DNA of 64,000 nucleotides from an uncultured Dorea sp. (GCA_910584095.1 CAJTYU010000005.1:1-64000), one strand, 5' to 3'. Shown: positions 40,662-50,046, counted from the stretch's first letter. A program made the numbers and translations. Notes: a model not told the origin generated them from the sequence alone.

Positions 40662-42650
40662 CTATTTTTGGTTCCTAAACTGCACCGGCGTCATATTATA
40701 TGCTTTCTTAAACAGCCTGTTAAAGTGCTCCACATTCTGATAACCAACCGTCAGCGCGATATTCTCTACCGTCATACTGCTGCTCTTTAACATTGCGCGG
40801 GCCTTCTTCATCCGCACCTTTTTTACCAGTTCGCCAAATGTCATGCCGGACTTCTCCTTAATATATTTAGACAGATACGGCTTTGACAGATAGAATTTCT
40901 CAGACAAGTCATCCAGCGTCACATCAATATAATTTTCCTGAATATAATTCATAATCTCTATCATCCGCGCATCATTGCAGGTATCTGCCGTCTTAATTTC
41001 ATCCAGCTTATTTACCGCTACAATCAGCGCTTCAATGGACGCCTTGATAATATCCGCGTCGATGCCCACGCCCCAGCATGCCTTGCCCTTACACACAATT
41101 CCCACATAGGCGGCCGCCTTAGATGACGACCCTCTGGTCAGAGAATGCTCCTCATAATATCTCAGCTCATAGCTGATATTAAAATACTGCTTAATCGCAT
41201 TGCTCACCGCGTCTAACCGGCCGTTTCCGGAAGCCGCTACAACTCTCTGGTCATTGCCGTGCTGGATCGTCGCCTCTGCAATAATACCGTCCACCTGTTT
41301 AAAATGACACTCGTCAATGGCAAACACACTCTTAGCGTTCACGTAATTATCGGTAAATATCTGATATACCCACTCCGGCGTCAGCTCCTTATGCGCACGG
41401 TCGGATACTCCCTTCACAAGATATCCTACCTCTTCCCGCATCTTCTCCGGAAGATTGATGCCGTAACCCTGCTTTAAAATATAATTCACACCGCCTTTAC
41501 CGGACTGGCTGTTGATGCGGATTACATCCGAATCATACTTTCTGCCCACATCCTGCGGATCAATCGGAAGATATGGAACCGTCCACATATCGCTCTTTCC
41601 ATCCTCCCTCCATGCCATTCCTTTGGCGATGGCATCCTGGTGCGAGCCTGAAAATGCAGTGAACACCAAATCTCCCGCATAGGGCTGACGGTCATATACC
41701 TGCATTCTGGTAAGCCGCTCATAGGTCTCCCGAATCTTTCCCATATCGGAAAAATCCAGCCCCGGATCTACGCCGTGGGAATACATATTCATCCCCAGCG
41801 TAATGATATCCACATTGCCGGTACGCTCCCCATTTCCAAATAAAGTGCCTTCAATCCGGTCGGCTCCCGCTAATACGCCAAGTTCCGCCGTAGCCACGCC
41901 GCAGCCTCTGTCATTGTGAGGATGCAGGCAGAGGATCACATTCTCCCTGTAATTCAAATGCTTATGCACATACTCGAGCTGTGTGGCAAACACATGTGGC
42001 ATGGCGTTCTCAACTGTTGTCGGGATATTGATAATTGCCTTATTATCTGCTGTCGGCTTCCACACATCCAGCACTGCGTTGCATACCTCAACCGCATAAT
42101 CCACTTCCGTTCCAGGGAAGCTCTCCGGACTGTACTGGAAGGTAAAATTGCCCTCTGTCTCATCCGCCAGCTCTTTTAAGAGCTTCGCGCCCTCCACTGC
42201 AATCTTCCTGACCTCTTCTTTATTCTTCTTAAACACCTGCTCCCTCTGGGCAACGGATGTAGAATTATACAGATGCACCACCGCATGAGGCGCCCCCTTC
42301 ACAGCCTCAAAGGTCTTCTTAATAATATGCTCCCTTGCCTGTGTCAGAACCTGAACCGTCACATCATCCGGGATCATATTATTTTCAATCAGCGTACGCA
42401 TGAATTTATATTCAGTCTCAGAGGCTGCCGGAAATCCAACCTCAATCTCCTTAAATCCAATATTCACCAACAGCTGGAAGAACTCCAGCTTTTCCTCCAA
42501 GCTCATCGGTTCAATCAACGCTTGATTGCCGTCCCGGAGGTCAACGCTGCACCAAATCGGCGGTTGATCAATATACTCTTTCTTCGCCCAATCATAGGTA
42601 ACTTCTGGCGGCATAAAATACTGTCTTTCATATTTGCTGATGTTTTTCAT
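40662..42650 (-). CDS. leuA: 2-isopropylmalate synthase fused to an AraC-type DNA-binding domain
   Basis: A 662-residue protein in one uninterrupted frame. Residues 1-420 are a complete 2-isopropylmalate synthase of the actinobacterial/yeast type (CSVDLRDGNQALIEPMS near 35-50, CLHPHNDRG, GTLFGNGERTGN). Residues about 425-550 are the LeuA dimer domain that binds leucine for feedback inhibition. After an 11-residue linker, residues 561-662 form an AraC/XylS domain with two helix-turn-helix units: TLDDLSEKFYLSKPYLSKYI and VENIALTVGYQNVEHFNRLF, ending in the typical MTPVQFR. The enzyme condenses 2-ketoisovalerate and acetyl-CoA; the tail suggests leucine-controlled DNA binding. The ATG at 42650 after AAGGGAAGG is preferred to one 20 codons earlier. 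No leuBCD adjoins. Confidence 0.92.
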   Translation of the reverse strand: MKNISKYERQYFMPPEVTYDWAKKEYIDQPPIWCSVDLRDGNQALIEPMSLEEKLEFFQLLVNIGFKEIEVGFPAASETEYKFMRTLIENNMIPDDVTVQVLTQAREHIIKKTFEAVKGAPHAVVHLYNSTSVAQREQVFKKNKEEVRKIAVEGAKLLKELADETEGNFTFQYSPESFPGTEVDYAVEVCNAVLDVWKPTADNKAIINIPTTVENAMPHVFATQLEYVHKHLNYRENVILCLHPHNDRGCGVATAELGVLAGADRIEGTLFGNGERTGNVDIITLGMNMYSHGVDPGLDFSDMGKIRETYERLTRMQVYDRQPYAGDLVFTAFSGSHQDAIAKGMAWREDGKSDMWTVPYLPIDPQDVGRKYDSDVIRINSQSGKGGVNYILKQGYGINLPEKMREEVGYLVKGVSDRAHKELTPEWVYQIFTDNYVNAKSVFAIDECHFKQVDGIIAEATIQHGNDQRVVAASGNGRLDAVSNAIKQYFNISYELRYYEEHSLTRGSSSKAAAYVGIVCKGKACWGVGIDADIIKASIEALIVAVNKLDEIKTADTCNDARMIEIMNYIQENYIDVTLDDLSEKFYLSKPYLSKYIKEKSGMTFGELVKKVRMKKARAMLKSSSMTVENIALTVGYQNVEHFNRLFKKAYNMTPVQFRNQK

Positions 42651-42727
42651 ATTCGAATCCTTCCCTTCTATTTCATCCGCTGAGCTTTTGCGGTCGCTTT
42701 CGATTCCCATACAAAGCTGCAGTTCGC

Positions 42728-42758
42728 TTACTACGGTGGAAGAGTTTCCATGTAGTAA
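42728..42758 (-). promoter_or_regulatory. hairpin/dyad in the leuA leader
   Basis: TTACTAC (42728-42734) pairs with GTAGTAA (42752-42758), with an inner TGGAA/TTCCA pair. The dyad is about 80-110 nt ahead of the leuA start. It is followed by no U tract on the minus strand. I found no T-box and no convincing promoter hexamer pair nearby, so it may be an operator or a leader structure. Confidence 0.45.
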
Positions 42759-42837
42759 AAATTATCAATTTTTTTGTTTTATTTTATCCTCCCCTATACT
42801 ACCACGAGAACTCAAAAAAGAAAAGTGATGTTTTTAA

Positions 42838-44136
42838 TCACTTTTCTTGATTTATTTTAATGTATTCTTTAATTATCTGCTGCATACACCATTGAAAATC
42901 TCTTTTTTCAACTGCAGCTGACGTTACAAGCTCCCATTTCCCAATTGTCTCTCCTTCCAAGGAAAGGACAATTTCTCCGACGGCTTCTCCTTCTTTTACC
43001 GGCGCTCTCACTTTCTCTCTGCACGTAACAGACATCTCCGGCTGCTCATCCTCCCTTACCAGATAATTCCACTCTTTTGGCGCGTCCTTAATCCTTACGC
43101 CCGCCGTAGAACTTCCGCCAAGCCTCCCGCCGTCCGGAACTCCCTCAACTACCGGGATATTTCGAAACGTTTGTTCCTCCCACAGATCCCGGTAACTGTA
43201 ATTTTCCAATCCGTATTCCATAAGCGCTCTGGTATCGGCCCACTTATAATTCTTGTTATTCGGCCATCCGCAGGCAAGAAGCGCAACGATAAATGTCCTT
43301 CCGTCCCGGCGGAGCGCTCCCACATAGCAGTAGCCCGCGTCTCCGGTAAATCCGGTCTTTCCAGACAGCGCCCCCTCCATCATCGACAGGAAAGCATTGT
43401 GATTGCTGCAGCTAAAGTTCCTGCTTCCGGACACATCCCCAAAGCTGTGACTCTTCGCTTGGGTAATCTGAAGAAATTCTTCCCTCTTTTCCGATTCCAT
43501 GATACAGTATCTCATAATCAGAGCCAGTTCTTTTGCCGTCGTAGAATGGATTCCCTGATCGTCGGCGGCGTCTAATCCATTCGGCGTAATAAAGTATGTA
43601 GCGTCCAGTCCAAGTTCCTCTGCCTTTTCATTCATCAGTCCTGCAAACCCCTCTACGCTTCCTCCCACATGCTCCGCTACAACTACCGCGCTGTCATTGT
43701 GGGATTCCAGCATAAGAGAATACAACAGATCCTTCAGGTAATATTGTTCGCCCTTCTTTACACCCAGATGAACCTTTGGCTGTCCGGCCGCATATTCTGA
43801 TACCTCTGCGGTCTCCGTATCCCCCTTCATATGCTCCAGCGCTACGATACAGGTCATAATCTTTGTTGTGCTCGCCATAGGCCTTGGCACATCCTCTTCT
43901 TTTCCGCTAAGAACTCTTCCGCTGTCGCCGTCTATCAAAACCGCCGACCTTGCATAGAGCCGCCCCTGAAAGCCGGCGTCTTTTGACTCTTCCGCTTTCT
44001 TTTCCTCTTTCGCATATGCAATAGCCGCCTGTCTGCCAAAGCTCCCGCCCAATACAGATGCTGCCAGACAGAGACTTATCATAACTCCCATCCCTTTTAT
44101 ACATCTGCGGATACACGCCTTCTCTTTTTCTCTCAT
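42838..44136 (-). CDS. D-alanyl-D-alanine carboxypeptidase (DacF-type)
   Basis: A 432-residue penicillin-binding protein, class C low-molecular-weight. A hydrophobic N-terminal helix (about residues 15-40) serves as export signal. The catalytic SxxK is in MASTTKIM, SxN in LESHNDSA and KTG in LSGKTGFTG. A C-terminal beta domain begins near residue 310. It trims D-Ala from peptidoglycan stem peptides. The ATG at 44136 after GGATAGG is preferred to a TTG five codons earlier. scpB lies 58 nt upstream on the same strand. Confidence 0.9.
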   Translation of the reverse strand: MREKEKACIRRCIKGMGVMISLCLAASVLGGSFGRQAAIAYAKEEKKAEESKDAGFQGRLYARSAVLIDGDSGRVLSGKEEDVPRPMASTTKIMTCIVALEHMKGDTETAEVSEYAAGQPKVHLGVKKGEQYYLKDLLYSLMLESHNDSAVVVAEHVGGSVEGFAGLMNEKAEELGLDATYFITPNGLDAADDQGIHSTTAKELALIMRYCIMESEKREEFLQITQAKSHSFGDVSGSRNFSCSNHNAFLSMMEGALSGKTGFTGDAGYCYVGALRRDGRTFIVALLACGWPNNKNYKWADTRALMEYGLENYSYRDLWEEQTFRNIPVVEGVPDGGRLGGSSTAGVRIKDAPKEWNYLVREDEQPEMSVTCREKVRAPVKEGEAVGEIVLSLEGETIGKWELVTSAAVEKRDFQWCMQQIIKEYIKINQEK

Positions 44137-44194
44137 ACAGAACCTATCCAAAAGAAGTTATTTAAATGTATGAAGCAGACGGCTCCCCCATGCG

Positions 44195-44764
44195 TTAAAT
44201 ATTCAATTTCAACTGGGCTTCTTCCTCAGCTTCCGTCTTAAAATTCTCAATCTGCTCCGGATTCATGCTTGGAAGCTCCTCCAATGACTGAATACTGAAT
44301 CTTCGGAGAAATTCTTCCGTAGTGCCAAATAAAATCGGCTTCCCCGGAGCGTCCATCCGCCCGACTTCGCAGACCAGATTATATTCCACCAGACGGTTCA
44401 CCGCGTGGTCTGACTTGACTCCGCGTATTTTCTCAATCTCTAACTTCGTCACCGGCTGTTTATATGCAATGATTGACAGAGTCTCAAGCTGTACCTCTGT
44501 CAGCACATACTTCCTTGGCTGCTTCGCGATCCGGATCAAATATTCATACATATCCGCCTTGGTGCACATCTGAAAAGAATCCTCCAATTCAATAATCCGC
44601 ACCCCTCTGTCAGAATCATACAGCTTGTCCATCATATTATGTATGACTTTTCGTGTCGTATCCTCATCATGCCCAACCGCAAGGGCTATCTTTGACAATT
44701 CCACTGATTCTCCCATTGTAAAAAGAATTGCCTCTATAATACCTTCTAACCTGCTGATTTCCAC
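44195..44764 (-). CDS. scpB: segregation and condensation protein B
   Basis: A 189-residue ScpB with tandem winged helices. LEGIIEAILFTMGESVE starts the first, and EVQLETLSIIAYKQPVTK...IRGV is the family hallmark near residue 90-110. With ScpA it forms the kleisin bridge of the SMC complex that condenses chromosomes. It starts with GTG at 44764, after AAAGGT. It lies 49 nt downstream of scpA. Confidence 0.95.
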   Translation of the reverse strand: MEISRLEGIIEAILFTMGESVELSKIALAVGHDEDTTRKVIHNMMDKLYDSDRGVRIIELEDSFQMCTKADMYEYLIRIAKQPRKYVLTEVQLETLSIIAYKQPVTKLEIEKIRGVKSDHAVNRLVEYNLVCEVGRMDAPGKPILFGTTEEFLRRFSIQSLEELPSMNPEQIENFKTEAEEEAQLKLNI

Positions 44765-44813
44765 GTTATACTACCTTTCTTTTTCCACGTCCCATGCCGC
44801 ATCATAACGGACA

Positions 44814-45557
44814 TTACATCTGGGACGTAATCAGAATATCGTCAAAGGGCTGCTCTTGTTCTATCACAATCTGGCCAGATTTCATCATTTCCAGAATTGC
44901 CAGAAAGGTAACTACAATCTGTATTCTGGAACGCTGCTTTGAAATCAGCTCGCGAAAACTGAATCTTTTATGATTCAACGCGTACTCTTCTACCTGAGAC
45001 AGCTTCTCCGATACCGTAATCTCTTCCTTCTCAATCTTTCCAAACCGGCTTCTTATCTGATCAATCTTATCTGTCTGCTTCCTCATTACATCCTGAAAAA
45101 TGCTCTGAAGCTTTCCAAGAGTAAGATCCTCTAACAGCTTGTCCAAATCCACCGGCTCCACATAGTCGGCCACCTCGTCCGGAATATACGGTTTCCGGTA
45201 CATCACCCGCTCGCTATCCACCTGCCGGTCCTTCAGTTCATAAGACATATATTTATACATTTTATACTGGAGAAGCTGTTCTACCAGCTCCTGTCTGGGG
45301 TCTTCCTCTTCCCCGTCTTCATTTATTTCCTTCGGAAGAAGCATCCTGCACTTAATGTCAAGAAGCGTAGCCGCCATAAGAAGAAATTCGCTCATCACAT
45401 TCAGATCGCTCTGCTCCATTGCTTCGATATATTCCATATACTGATTCGTGATCTCAACGATCGGAATATCATAGATATCTATTTTATTTTTATCGATCAA
45501 ATGCATAAGCAGGTCAAGCGGCCCCTCAAACACCTGAAGCTTTACCGAAATTCCCAT
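44814..45557 (-). CDS. scpA: segregation and condensation protein A
   Basis: A 247-residue kleisin of the bacterial condensin complex. The N-terminal FEGPLDLLMHLI is the SMC-binding hallmark, with a helical middle and a C-terminal winged helix (FRELISKQRSRIQIVVTFLA). It binds SMC and ScpB. The ATG at 45557 has GAGGAG ahead; a GTG four codons earlier has no site. It heads the scpA-scpB pair and follows the metallophosphoesterase gene on the same strand. Confidence 0.95.
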   Translation of the reverse strand: MGISVKLQVFEGPLDLLMHLIDKNKIDIYDIPIVEITNQYMEYIEAMEQSDLNVMSEFLLMAATLLDIKCRMLLPKEINEDGEEEDPRQELVEQLLQYKMYKYMSYELKDRQVDSERVMYRKPYIPDEVADYVEPVDLDKLLEDLTLGKLQSIFQDVMRKQTDKIDQIRSRFGKIEKEEITVSEKLSQVEEYALNHKRFSFRELISKQRSRIQIVVTFLAILEMMKSGQIVIEQEQPFDDILITSQM

Positions 45558-45639
45558 GTTACTCCTCACTTTATCAAACTAACCAATCTATTATACTTGA
45601 TTTTCCATTCTTACACAAGAAAAGATTTTCTCTGTTGCT

Positions 45640-46551
45640 TCAGTCTTTGCTCTTGGCGGCTTCCTTCCCCGGACACAAGGTAACCACAACCAATTCCGCA
45701 GGATTAAACAGCCGTATATTCACTGTATGCGTCCCAAGCCCCCGGCCTACAACGCCCGTTTTCTTTCCCTTCCTGCAGATCCCACAGGAATACTTCGGAA
45801 ACAATTCGATCTGCGGCGTTATCAGCCCGCCAAGCTTCGGAATACCTATGATCCCCCCATGAAGATGGCCCGAGAGAGTCAAATCCGCCCCCCATTTCAC
45901 ATAAGTATCAAAATAAACCGGACTATGGGCGAGCAAAATCCGGTATCTGCCCTCTATAGATTTTCCCAGTCTATCTGATATGTCTGAAAGTTTCAGCTCC
46001 CTTGTCCGAAAATGCGCATAGCAGCCCAGAGGAATCTCCAAGCCGCTGACGGCGGCCGGGATTCCCTTCATAGTAAACTGCTCTGTCTCATTTTCCAAAA
46101 CATGAATCCCTAACCGCCGTACTTTCTCAATATACTGCCCATAACGGTCCTTATATTCCTCTGGATTCATTCGCATCTTCTGTTCATGGTTGCCATTCGC
46201 CAGATATACCGGACAGATTTTCGCCAGTTTCTCAAGGAGGCTGACTGCCGTAGAATCTGTAAATTCTTTCTTTCTCGTCAGCAGATCGCCTCCGATCAGT
46301 ATATAATCCGGCTTCTCATCTGCAATCGCAGCGGTAAGCTTTATATTGTCCTCTCCATACTGCTTTCCATGCAGGTCAGAAAGGAATATCAGCTTAACCT
46401 CTTCCCCGCCTGAAGTTTTATATGGGAGACGGATACGGTATCGCCTGATAATAAATTCATGCAGCTCTCTCCATATTTCAAGCGCCGCTGCAAATACGCT
46501 GACTCCGGCGGATACCGCCAGATTTTCCTTCCATGACCTCTTTTTCTTCAT
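45640..46551 (-). CDS. membrane-anchored metallophosphoesterase (YkuE-like)
   Basis: A 303-residue calcineurin-like phosphoesterase. An N-terminal hydrophobic segment (about 11-27) anchors it. The metal motifs are SDLHG (58-62), GGDL (87-90), GNHE (120-123) and SGHLHGG (about 229). Bacillus YkuE is a relative acting at the cell wall, though here the substrate is not shown. Its place between a D-Ala carboxypeptidase and scpAB is consistent with an envelope role. Confidence 0.88.
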   Translation of the reverse strand: MKKKRSWKENLAVSAGVSVFAAALEIWRELHEFIIRRYRIRLPYKTSGGEEVKLIFLSDLHGKQYGEDNIKLTAAIADEKPDYILIGGDLLTRKKEFTDSTAVSLLEKLAKICPVYLANGNHEQKMRMNPEEYKDRYGQYIEKVRRLGIHVLENETEQFTMKGIPAAVSGLEIPLGCYAHFRTRELKLSDISDRLGKSIEGRYRILLAHSPVYFDTYVKWGADLTLSGHLHGGIIGIPKLGGLITPQIELFPKYSCGICRKGKKTGVVGRGLGTHTVNIRLFNPAELVVVTLCPGKEAAKSKD

Positions 46552-46684
46552 ACCTATTATATCCTCATTTCTATGTCCGGATAAATATTCCTATCCGAAA
46601 ACCGCTTCTATGTAAGAGTACCATTCTTTTTTCCATTAGGCAAGTAGGAAGGAGGCTGTACGCTCCGTTCACAGTAACACAAAG

Positions 46685-48037
46685 CTACATGAAGAATTTC
46701 TCCAGCGCGGTTTCTAACGCATTTTTGTATTTCATTTTCCCCACGTCTTTTGCGGCGACGATATCTACCCTTCCAATCTCCTCCCCATTCAGATAATAAA
46801 CCATCTCGCCTGCCTTATCCCCCTTCTTTATTGGCGCCTCTAGTTTCTTCTTCATCTCTGGCTTCTTCTCAATCTTTGTCAAATCTGCGCCGACGGTATC
46901 GATATACTGAAATCCTTCCGCCTGTTTTACAGAAACTTCCGTTTCCATTCCCTTTTCCACCTTCGCCGGCGCAATGGCCTGCAGTCCTTCGTCCATGTAT
47001 TTCATACATTTCCCAAAACCATAATTCAACAGCGTCATCGCGTCTTTAAATCTGGATTTTGAATCCTTGGCAGCCATGATTACCGCTATCATTTCCATCT
47101 GGTTTTTCTCTGCAGTTGCGGATACACAGAATCCCGCGTCTGAAGTAGAACCGGTTTTCAGGCCGGTAGCATACTGGTACTGGCGGATCAGTTTATTCGT
47201 GTTGGTGAGTCCAAATTCGCTGCTCCCTTTTTTTGTAGTATGCGTGATGTTCTCCATCCAGATTGTAGAATAATCGTGAATCTGCGGATATTTAACCAGC
47301 AGCTCCTTTGACATCAGCGCAATATCCCTGGCTGTCGTCTCGTGACCTTCTGTATCCAATCCGTTACAATTTACAAAATTCGTATTTTCCATGCCAAGCC
47401 CTCTGGCGCGCTCATTCATCTGATTCACAAACTCTTCCTCGCTGCCGCAGACATATTCTGCCATTGCCACACAGGCGTCGTTGGCACTTGCCACTGCAAT
47501 ACATTTGATCATGGTATCCACAGTCTGCGTCTCTCCCGGCTCCAAAAACACCTGCGAGCCGCCCATAGAAGCCGCATGTTCGGAGGTCTGTACCTCGTCC
47601 TCCAGTGCAATCCGGTTATCCGCCAGTGCGTCAAAGATCAATAGCAGCGTCATGATTTTTGTCACGCTTGCCGGCGGGCGTCTGGTATCCGCGTCCTTCT
47701 CATAAATGATCTTTCCCGTAGACGCTTCCATCAGTATCGCAGACGGCGCGCCGACTTCTACTCCCGCTCCTCCTCCGGCCTGCCCGGCGTCTTTTTCTAT
47801 CCCTTCCTCTTTTTTTGCAGCGTCTTCCTGTCCTTCTGTTCCCCCTGCATTCTCCGCCTCATCAGCGCTTTCCTGTTCCTTTGCACTATCTGTATCCTCT
47901 TCCGCTCTTTCTTCTCCTCCGTCCTCGTTTGTATCCTCCGCAGCTTCCTCAGCCCGCGCCTCCATGCCTTTAGGAAGCCATAGGATTCCCTGCACTCCGA
48001 TCAGTATACTTAATACGATTGCCAGAAATCTTCGCAT
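46685..48037 (-). CDS. D-alanyl-D-alanine carboxypeptidase with acidic linker
   Basis: A 450-residue DacF-like carboxypeptidase. After the signal peptide (residues 1-30) comes a very acidic, Glu/Asp/Ala-rich linker of about 60 residues not found in ordinary members. The catalytic domain has SxxK in PASVTKIM, SxN in ASANDACV and KTG in GLKTGSTSD. A C-terminal beta domain follows. The linker may hold the enzyme away from the membrane. It is the second such enzyme within 6 kb. GAGGAG is close before the ATG. Confidence 0.92.
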   Translation of the reverse strand: MRRFLAIVLSILIGVQGILWLPKGMEARAEEAAEDTNEDGGEERAEEDTDSAKEQESADEAENAGGTEGQEDAAKKEEGIEKDAGQAGGGAGVEVGAPSAILMEASTGKIIYEKDADTRRPPASVTKIMTLLLIFDALADNRIALEDEVQTSEHAASMGGSQVFLEPGETQTVDTMIKCIAVASANDACVAMAEYVCGSEEEFVNQMNERARGLGMENTNFVNCNGLDTEGHETTARDIALMSKELLVKYPQIHDYSTIWMENITHTTKKGSSEFGLTNTNKLIRQYQYATGLKTGSTSDAGFCVSATAEKNQMEMIAVIMAAKDSKSRFKDAMTLLNYGFGKCMKYMDEGLQAIAPAKVEKGMETEVSVKQAEGFQYIDTVGADLTKIEKKPEMKKKLEAPIKKGDKAGEMVYYLNGEEIGRVDIVAAKDVGKMKYKNALETALEKFFM

Positions 48038-48105
48038 AATCTCCTCGCAACTCCTGCTGTCATTAACATTGTAATCCTCATACTAAAATATTATGCCTGG
48101 CCCTT

Positions 48106-48134
48106 TTGCAAAATCCTGCCGGATATGCTAAGAT
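48106..48134 (+). promoter_or_regulatory. promoter of the DUF4317 gene
   Basis: TTGCAA (48106-48111), a 17-nt spacer and TAAGAT (48129-48134) lie about 30 nt ahead of the start codon. Confidence 0.65.
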
Positions 48135-48167
48135 AGTTACACTTTACAGATAGAATGGAGTAAGATC

Positions 48168-49292
48168 ATGAACAAAAAAGAAGTATTAGAAATCCGCAGG
48201 CAGTTTTCGCCGGAAAACTGCGCCATCACCCGCATCTGCGGCTGTTACGTAGATGGGGACAAGGAAAAACGGCTGGAATTTAAAGACGCCTTTCTCTCTC
48301 TCCCGGAAGAAGAAACCTTCAAATATTTTGATATTTTCAAGAAAGCTCTTTCCGGAACCATCGGAAAGAATCTGATACATATGGAATTTCCTTTGGAACA
48401 GGAGTTATCCGGCGGAACGCAGGAATTTATCCGGCGATTAAAGGAAAGCAGGCTGACCGACGATATCCTGCTGGAAGAATTTTATGATAAGGTGATAGAA
48501 TATTACGATTTCGGTGAGCATTATCTCATCCTGCTGATACACGCCGTTTACGATATTCCTGGCAAAGCCCTTGACGGAAGCGAATTATTCGACGCGTCCG
48601 ACAGCGTATACGAACATATCCTCTGCTGTATCTGCCCCGTGGCATTGTCCAAGGCCGGACTCTGTTACAATCCTGCCGTCAACAGCATTCAAGACCGCAT
48701 CCGCGACTGGGTGGTAGGCGAACCCGCAAACGGATTCCTGTTTCCGGCATTTAACGACCGCTCCCCCGATCTCCACCACCTTCTCTTCTATTCCAAGAAA
48801 CCGGAAGAGCTTCAGGATTACTTTGTAGCTTCGGTCCTTGGCTGCAGCGAAGTTATGAGCGCGGGAACCCAGAAAGAATCCTTTCAGGATATCATTGTCA
48901 ACACATTGAAGGACGACTGCGACTATACCGTCATCCGCACGATCCACGAAAACCTAAATGAAATGATAGAAGAAGCCAAGGACGAGCCGGAGCCTTTGGA
49001 GCTTGGAAAGCAGGAAGTCCGAAAGCTTCTGGCTAACAGCGGCATCTCCGATGAAAAGCTGGAAACCTTTGAAAAAGATTACAACGAAACCATTGGAGCG
49101 CACAGCTCCCTTCTCGCTTCAAATATTGCTGAAACCAAGAAATTCAGCATCAAAACGCCGGAGGTTGTCGTCAATGTAAATCCTGAACGCTCAGATCTTG
49201 TTGAGATTCAGATCATCGGCGGAAGGAAATGCCTCGTCATCCCCATCGACGACGAGGTAGAGGTAAACGGAATCTCTGTCAATGCAAAGTAG
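48168..49292 (+). CDS. DUF4317 domain-containing protein
   Basis: A 374-residue cytoplasmic protein of the DUF4317 family, well known in Lachnospiraceae and related clostridia. The N-terminus KKEVLEIRRQFSPENCAITRI is followed by CGCYVDG and a long alpha/beta region; the C-terminus has a small beta domain with IIGGRKCLVIPID. No catalytic motif or membrane segment is seen, and no function is known to me. It has its own promoter and a GGAG ribosome site and is monocistronic. Confidence 0.85.
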   Translation: MNKKEVLEIRRQFSPENCAITRICGCYVDGDKEKRLEFKDAFLSLPEEETFKYFDIFKKALSGTIGKNLIHMEFPLEQELSGGTQEFIRRLKESRLTDDILLEEFYDKVIEYYDFGEHYLILLIHAVYDIPGKALDGSELFDASDSVYEHILCCICPVALSKAGLCYNPAVNSIQDRIRDWVVGEPANGFLFPAFNDRSPDLHHLLFYSKKPEELQDYFVASVLGCSEVMSAGTQKESFQDIIVNTLKDDCDYTVIRTIHENLNEMIEEAKDEPEPLELGKQEVRKLLANSGISDEKLETFEKDYNETIGAHSSLLASNIAETKKFSIKTPEVVVNVNPERSDLVEIQIIGGRKCLVIPIDDEVEVNGISVNAK

Positions 49293-49344
49293 CCCCGGCT
49301 CACCAGACAATTTCCCGGCGGACGCAGATTGAAACACATAGGAT

Positions 49345-50046
49345 TTAATACCCGATCGCGTCCGCCTTTGTCATCCAGAAATGAATCCCTGTAGTAGAAT
49401 CAAACCACCGGTCTTCATTAAAATTCTTCACTTCTACCCACTGGCCTTTCCGATATACGAAGTTCTCATCCACCAGTGACCATGCCTCGTCAAATTCCTG
49501 CGTATCGTCAAAGCTTTTAATCATCAAAACCTTCGCCCTACTGCACCTGCAGCTTGGCATCGTTGCCGACGTCCTTTTAGCGTCCGCCGGGATCAGAAGC
49601 TGCACCAGCCTGTCATTGACGCATTTCTTATATCCGAGAATCGGTCCGGTCTCCGGACAGTGCATCCGAAACCACTTCGTATTCTCATCGGAAACGACGC
49701 CCTCAAGCGCCGCTCTCTCCAGTACTGCTGAAAACAAATCCGCGCCTCTGATATCACAGCCGGTCATATCGCACCCGCGCATGCAGGCTCCCTTCATATA
49801 AGCATTCTGAAAATTCACGCCCCGCAGGGAGCATCCGTCCAGCCTTGCATTCTCAATACTAGAACTTGACAGATTGGCGCCGTCAAATACCACATCGATA
49901 AACATGCAGACCCGGAAATCAATATTGTGGAGATCCCTTCTTCCCAAATCCAAATTCCTAAATTCCAAATCCGACAGATCCAGCCTCTCACCTTCCCGGC
50001 GTCCCTCCAAAATTTTTTTCAGTTCTTCCTCTTCCATTCGTCTCAT
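49345..50046 (-). CDS. pentapeptide-repeat protein
   Basis: A 233-residue protein. Residues 20-130 consist of pentapeptide repeats such as LSDLE, LRNLD-like, ANLSS, ARLDG, CSLRG, VNFQN, CDMTG and ADLFS, which fold into a right-handed quadrilateral helix. The C-terminal part (about 135-233) is a separate domain with KSFDDTQEFDEAWSLVDENF, which resembles a domain often found after such repeats (DUF5758 as I recall). No function is known. The ATG at 50046 with GGGAGG 7 nt upstream is chosen over one six codons earlier. Confidence 0.83.
   Translation of the reverse strand: MRRMEEEELKKILEGRREGERLDLSDLEFRNLDLGRRDLHNIDFRVCMFIDVVFDGANLSSSSIENARLDGCSLRGVNFQNAYMKGACMRGCDMTGCDIRGADLFSAVLERAALEGVVSDENTKWFRMHCPETGPILGYKKCVNDRLVQLLIPADAKRTSATMPSCRCSRAKVLMIKSFDDTQEFDEAWSLVDENFVYRKGQWVEVKNFNEDRWFDSTTGIHFWMTKADAIGY

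Noticed and set aside
42651..42710. Upstream ATG at 42710 as leuA start, giving 682 residues
   Set aside because: No ribosome site precedes it, while AAGGGAAGG lies 8 nt before the ATG at 42650.
42651..42837. Leucine T-box riboswitch upstream of leuA
   Set aside because: The T-box core sequence (GGGTGGNACCGCG) and a specifier stem are absent; only a simple dyad is seen.
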